From Streptomyces viridiviolaceus (lineage in GTDB: Bacteria; Actinomycetota; Actinomycetes; Streptomycetales; Streptomycetaceae), in NCBI RefSeq assembly GCF_014650995.1, contig NZ_BMWA01000024.1, positions 81,407 to 145,406 on the forward strand: 64,000 bases of DNA. The letters run 5' to 3'. The translations under genes were made by a program, and so were the position numbers. The notes below the pieces were generated by a model. That model was not told where the DNA came from and made no database searches. It saw only the letters and a program-made list of their open reading frames with translations. This document shows positions 62,598 through 64,000 of the stretch, in pieces. Position 1 is the first letter of the stretch; the number at the start of each line of letters is the position of its first letter.

Positions 62598-63225
62598 ATG
62601 GAGGCGTCCGCACAGATCGGCGTGACGGGGCTGGCGGTCATGGGCCGCAATTCGGCGCGGAACCTCGCCCGCAACGGCTTCACGGTCGCAGTGCACAACC
62701 GGACCCCGGGGCGCACCCGGGCCCTGATCGAGGAGTTCGGCCACGAGGGCGCTTTCGTCCCGACGGAGTCGCCGCAGGAGTTCGTGACCGCGTCGGAGCG
62801 CCTCCGCAGGCTGCTGATCATGGTGAAGGCCGGCCAGGCCACCGACGAGGTCATCGAGGAGTTCGCCTCGCTGCTGGAGCCGGGCGACATGATCATCGAC
62901 GGCGGCAACGCGCACTTCGCCGACACCCGCCGCGAGCGGGCGCTGCGCGAGCGTGGCCTCCACTTCGTCGGGAGCGGCGGGGAGGAGGGCGCACTGCACG
63001 GCCCCTCGATCATGCCCGGCGGCTCCGCCGAGTCCTACGCCGCCCTCGGCCCCACGCTGGGGAGGATCAGCGCCCACGTCAACGGCGAGCCATGCTGCAC
63101 CCACATCGGCACCGACGGGTCCGGCCACTTCGCGAAGACGGTGCACAACGGCATCGAGTACGCGGACATGCAGCTCATCGCCGAGGCCTATCACCTGCTG
63201 CGGGACGTCGGCGGATACCCCCCAC
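62598..63225 (+). pseudogene. gnd: 6-phosphogluconate dehydrogenase, N-terminal fragment
   Basis: ATG 62598 follows AGGAAGG and encodes QIGVTGLAVMGRNSARNLAR, the NADP-binding start of the long (about 480-residue) Gnd type. It continues through MVKAGQATDEVIEEF, GGNAHFADT and VHNGIEYADMQLIAEAYHLL. Similarity stops abruptly at about residue 209 (LLRDVGGYP), so more than half the enzyme is missing. The usual FxGTGVSGGEEGA motif reads FVGSGGEEGAL, lacking three residues. The frame runs on without a visible stop past the junction. It was most likely truncated by rearrangement. Confidence 0.75.
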
Positions 63226-63401
63226 GATCCTCCCCTGAAACGGACGGGCCGGGAGCCCCGGCGACCCACGCGGCGTTCCCCACGGGATGCGGCGCGCCGC
63301 ATCGGCGCGGGCGGGCGGTCATCGTCGGACACCTTCGGCTTGCGAGGCTGCGCGCATCGAGTGAGGTTGACGGTGGCGCCCGGCTCGGGCTCGGGAGCCA
63401 C

Positions 63402-63443
63402 TTGCATTACCCAGCGTCTGCAATTATTGTCCTTACCTGTAAG
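63402..63443. promoter_or_regulatory. Promoter/operator element shared with 56058-56100
   Basis: TTGCATT, TGCAATTATTGTC and a CCTTAC-CT-GTAAGG palindrome at the same spacing as in the MarR-MFS intergenic region. It lies about 180 bp upstream of the aldo/keto reductase at 63620, in the gene-poor stretch 63226-63619. It suggests common control by the MarR regulator. Confidence 0.65.
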
Positions 63444-63619
63444 GCGCTCCTGCATATAGCTGCGTCGTGCGTCCGGCCTCGCCAAGACGCCGCCGTGCTT
63501 CCACTGCCACGGCTCCGCCTGCAGAGCCGCCAACCGCAGAGGCATCCCTCCCACTCATGCCTCACCCCGTGCCGGGGATGCCATCAGACCCCGGCAGCAC
63601 TGATCGAAAAGGCACTTTC

Positions 63620-64000
63620 ATGTCCCTCAAGGAAATCCTTCCCGGCCGACTCGGCTTCGGTACCGCCCCGCTCGGCAACATGTTCCGCGCGATCCCCGAG
63701 GAGGAAGCCACCGCCACCGTCGAGGCCGCCTGGGACCAGGGCGTCCGCTACTACGACACCGCTCCCTTCTATGGGGCAGGCCTCTCCGAGCAGCGCCTCG
63801 GCAAGGTCATCTCCACCAAGCCCCGCGACGCCTACGTCCTGTCCACCAAGGTCGGCCGCGTCATCCTCGACGAGCTGGAGGAAGGCGCCCGCGACCTCGG
63901 CGAGAAGGGCGGGATCTTCGAGCACGGCAACCCGAACAAGATCGTGCACGAGTGGACCGCCGAGGCCACCGAGCGCTCCATCGAGGACAGCCTCAGGCGC
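63620..64000 (+). CDS. Aldo/keto reductase (partial, runs off window)
   Basis: 127 residues from ATG 63620, after an AAAAGG site, with no stop before the window end. LGFGTAPLGNMFRAIPEEEA is followed by the catalytic Asp/Tyr region YYDTAPFYGAGLSEQRLGK and the Lys region VLSTKVGR. This is a D-threo-aldose dehydrogenase/fucose-dehydrogenase-like AKR, distinct from the enzyme at 58200. The shared upstream element suggests it belongs to the same regulon. Confidence 0.9.
   Translation, partial: MSLKEILPGRLGFGTAPLGNMFRAIPEEEATATVEAAWDQGVRYYDTAPFYGAGLSEQRLGKVISTKPRDAYVLSTKVGRVILDELEEGARDLGEKGGIFEHGNPNKIVHEWTAEATERSIEDSLRR

Overview
The window is high-GC actinobacterial DNA and almost certainly Streptomyces. 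The signs are a strong G/C bias at third codon positions, frequent GTG starts, SpoIIE-type phosphatases, MsiK-dependent sugar ABC operons without an ATPase gene, CHAT and caspase/STAND conflict genes, and long GC hairpin terminators. No rRNA, tRNA, CRISPR array, complete IS element or replication origin was seen. Many accessory genes and a high density of broken genes suggest an accessory or chromosome-arm location.

Left end (1-10.2 kb): a molybdenum-enzyme island. It holds the C-terminus of one FdhF/YdeP-type molybdopterin oxidoreductase, moeA and moaA on the opposite strand, a second complete paralogue of the oxidoreductase, a frameshifted MFS exporter, fdhD and a LysR regulator. It is followed by a TetR-DUF6463 pair in which both genes carry a nonsense codon.

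10.3-29.5 kb: a lipoprotein, htpG, a degraded serine hydrolase, a PfkB kinase behind a long palindrome, and a secreted SGNH lipase. Next is a divergent trio (large TPR-CHAT protease versus a small Cys/His protein and a membrane protein) that looks like a conflict module. A GlxA regulator with a second-type gap gene has codon use unlike its neighbours. Then come GtrA, a two-domain hydrolase under a MerR-type promoter, small membrane proteins and a quinone-reductase-like enzyme.

29.6-38.7 kb: a self-contained sugar regulon. A fucose/arabinose-isomerase-family enzyme and an FGGY kinase lie on the minus strand. A GH172 (DUF2961) glycosidase, a binding protein and two permeases lie on the plus strand, followed by a LacI repressor. 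Three copies of a TGAAAT-NN-ATTTCA operator sit at exactly the three promoters. I infer uptake and intracellular cleavage of a D-arabinofuranose-type (or related) oligosaccharide, isomerisation to a ketopentose and phosphorylation.

38.8-54.6 kb: GNAT, a small hypothetical gene, a STAND ATPase lacking a DNA-binding domain, two small envelope or hypothetical genes, cspA, a kinase-PAS-GAF-phosphatase signalling protein, a DHA2 drug exporter, an Rpf-like protein, an FUSC membrane protein, and a two-gene EACC1 + caspase/pseudotrypsin/nSTAND system.

54.8-64 kb: a MarR-controlled operon (MFS exporter, GlcG-like, SnoaL-like, aldo/keto reductase). Its promoter region recurs at 63.4 kb in front of a second aldo/keto reductase. 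Between and around them is a graveyard: fragments of a quinone reductase, an LLM flavin monooxygenase, an MFS transporter, a histidinol-dehydrogenase-family enzyme and 6-phosphogluconate dehydrogenase, with one intact FAD oxidoreductase.
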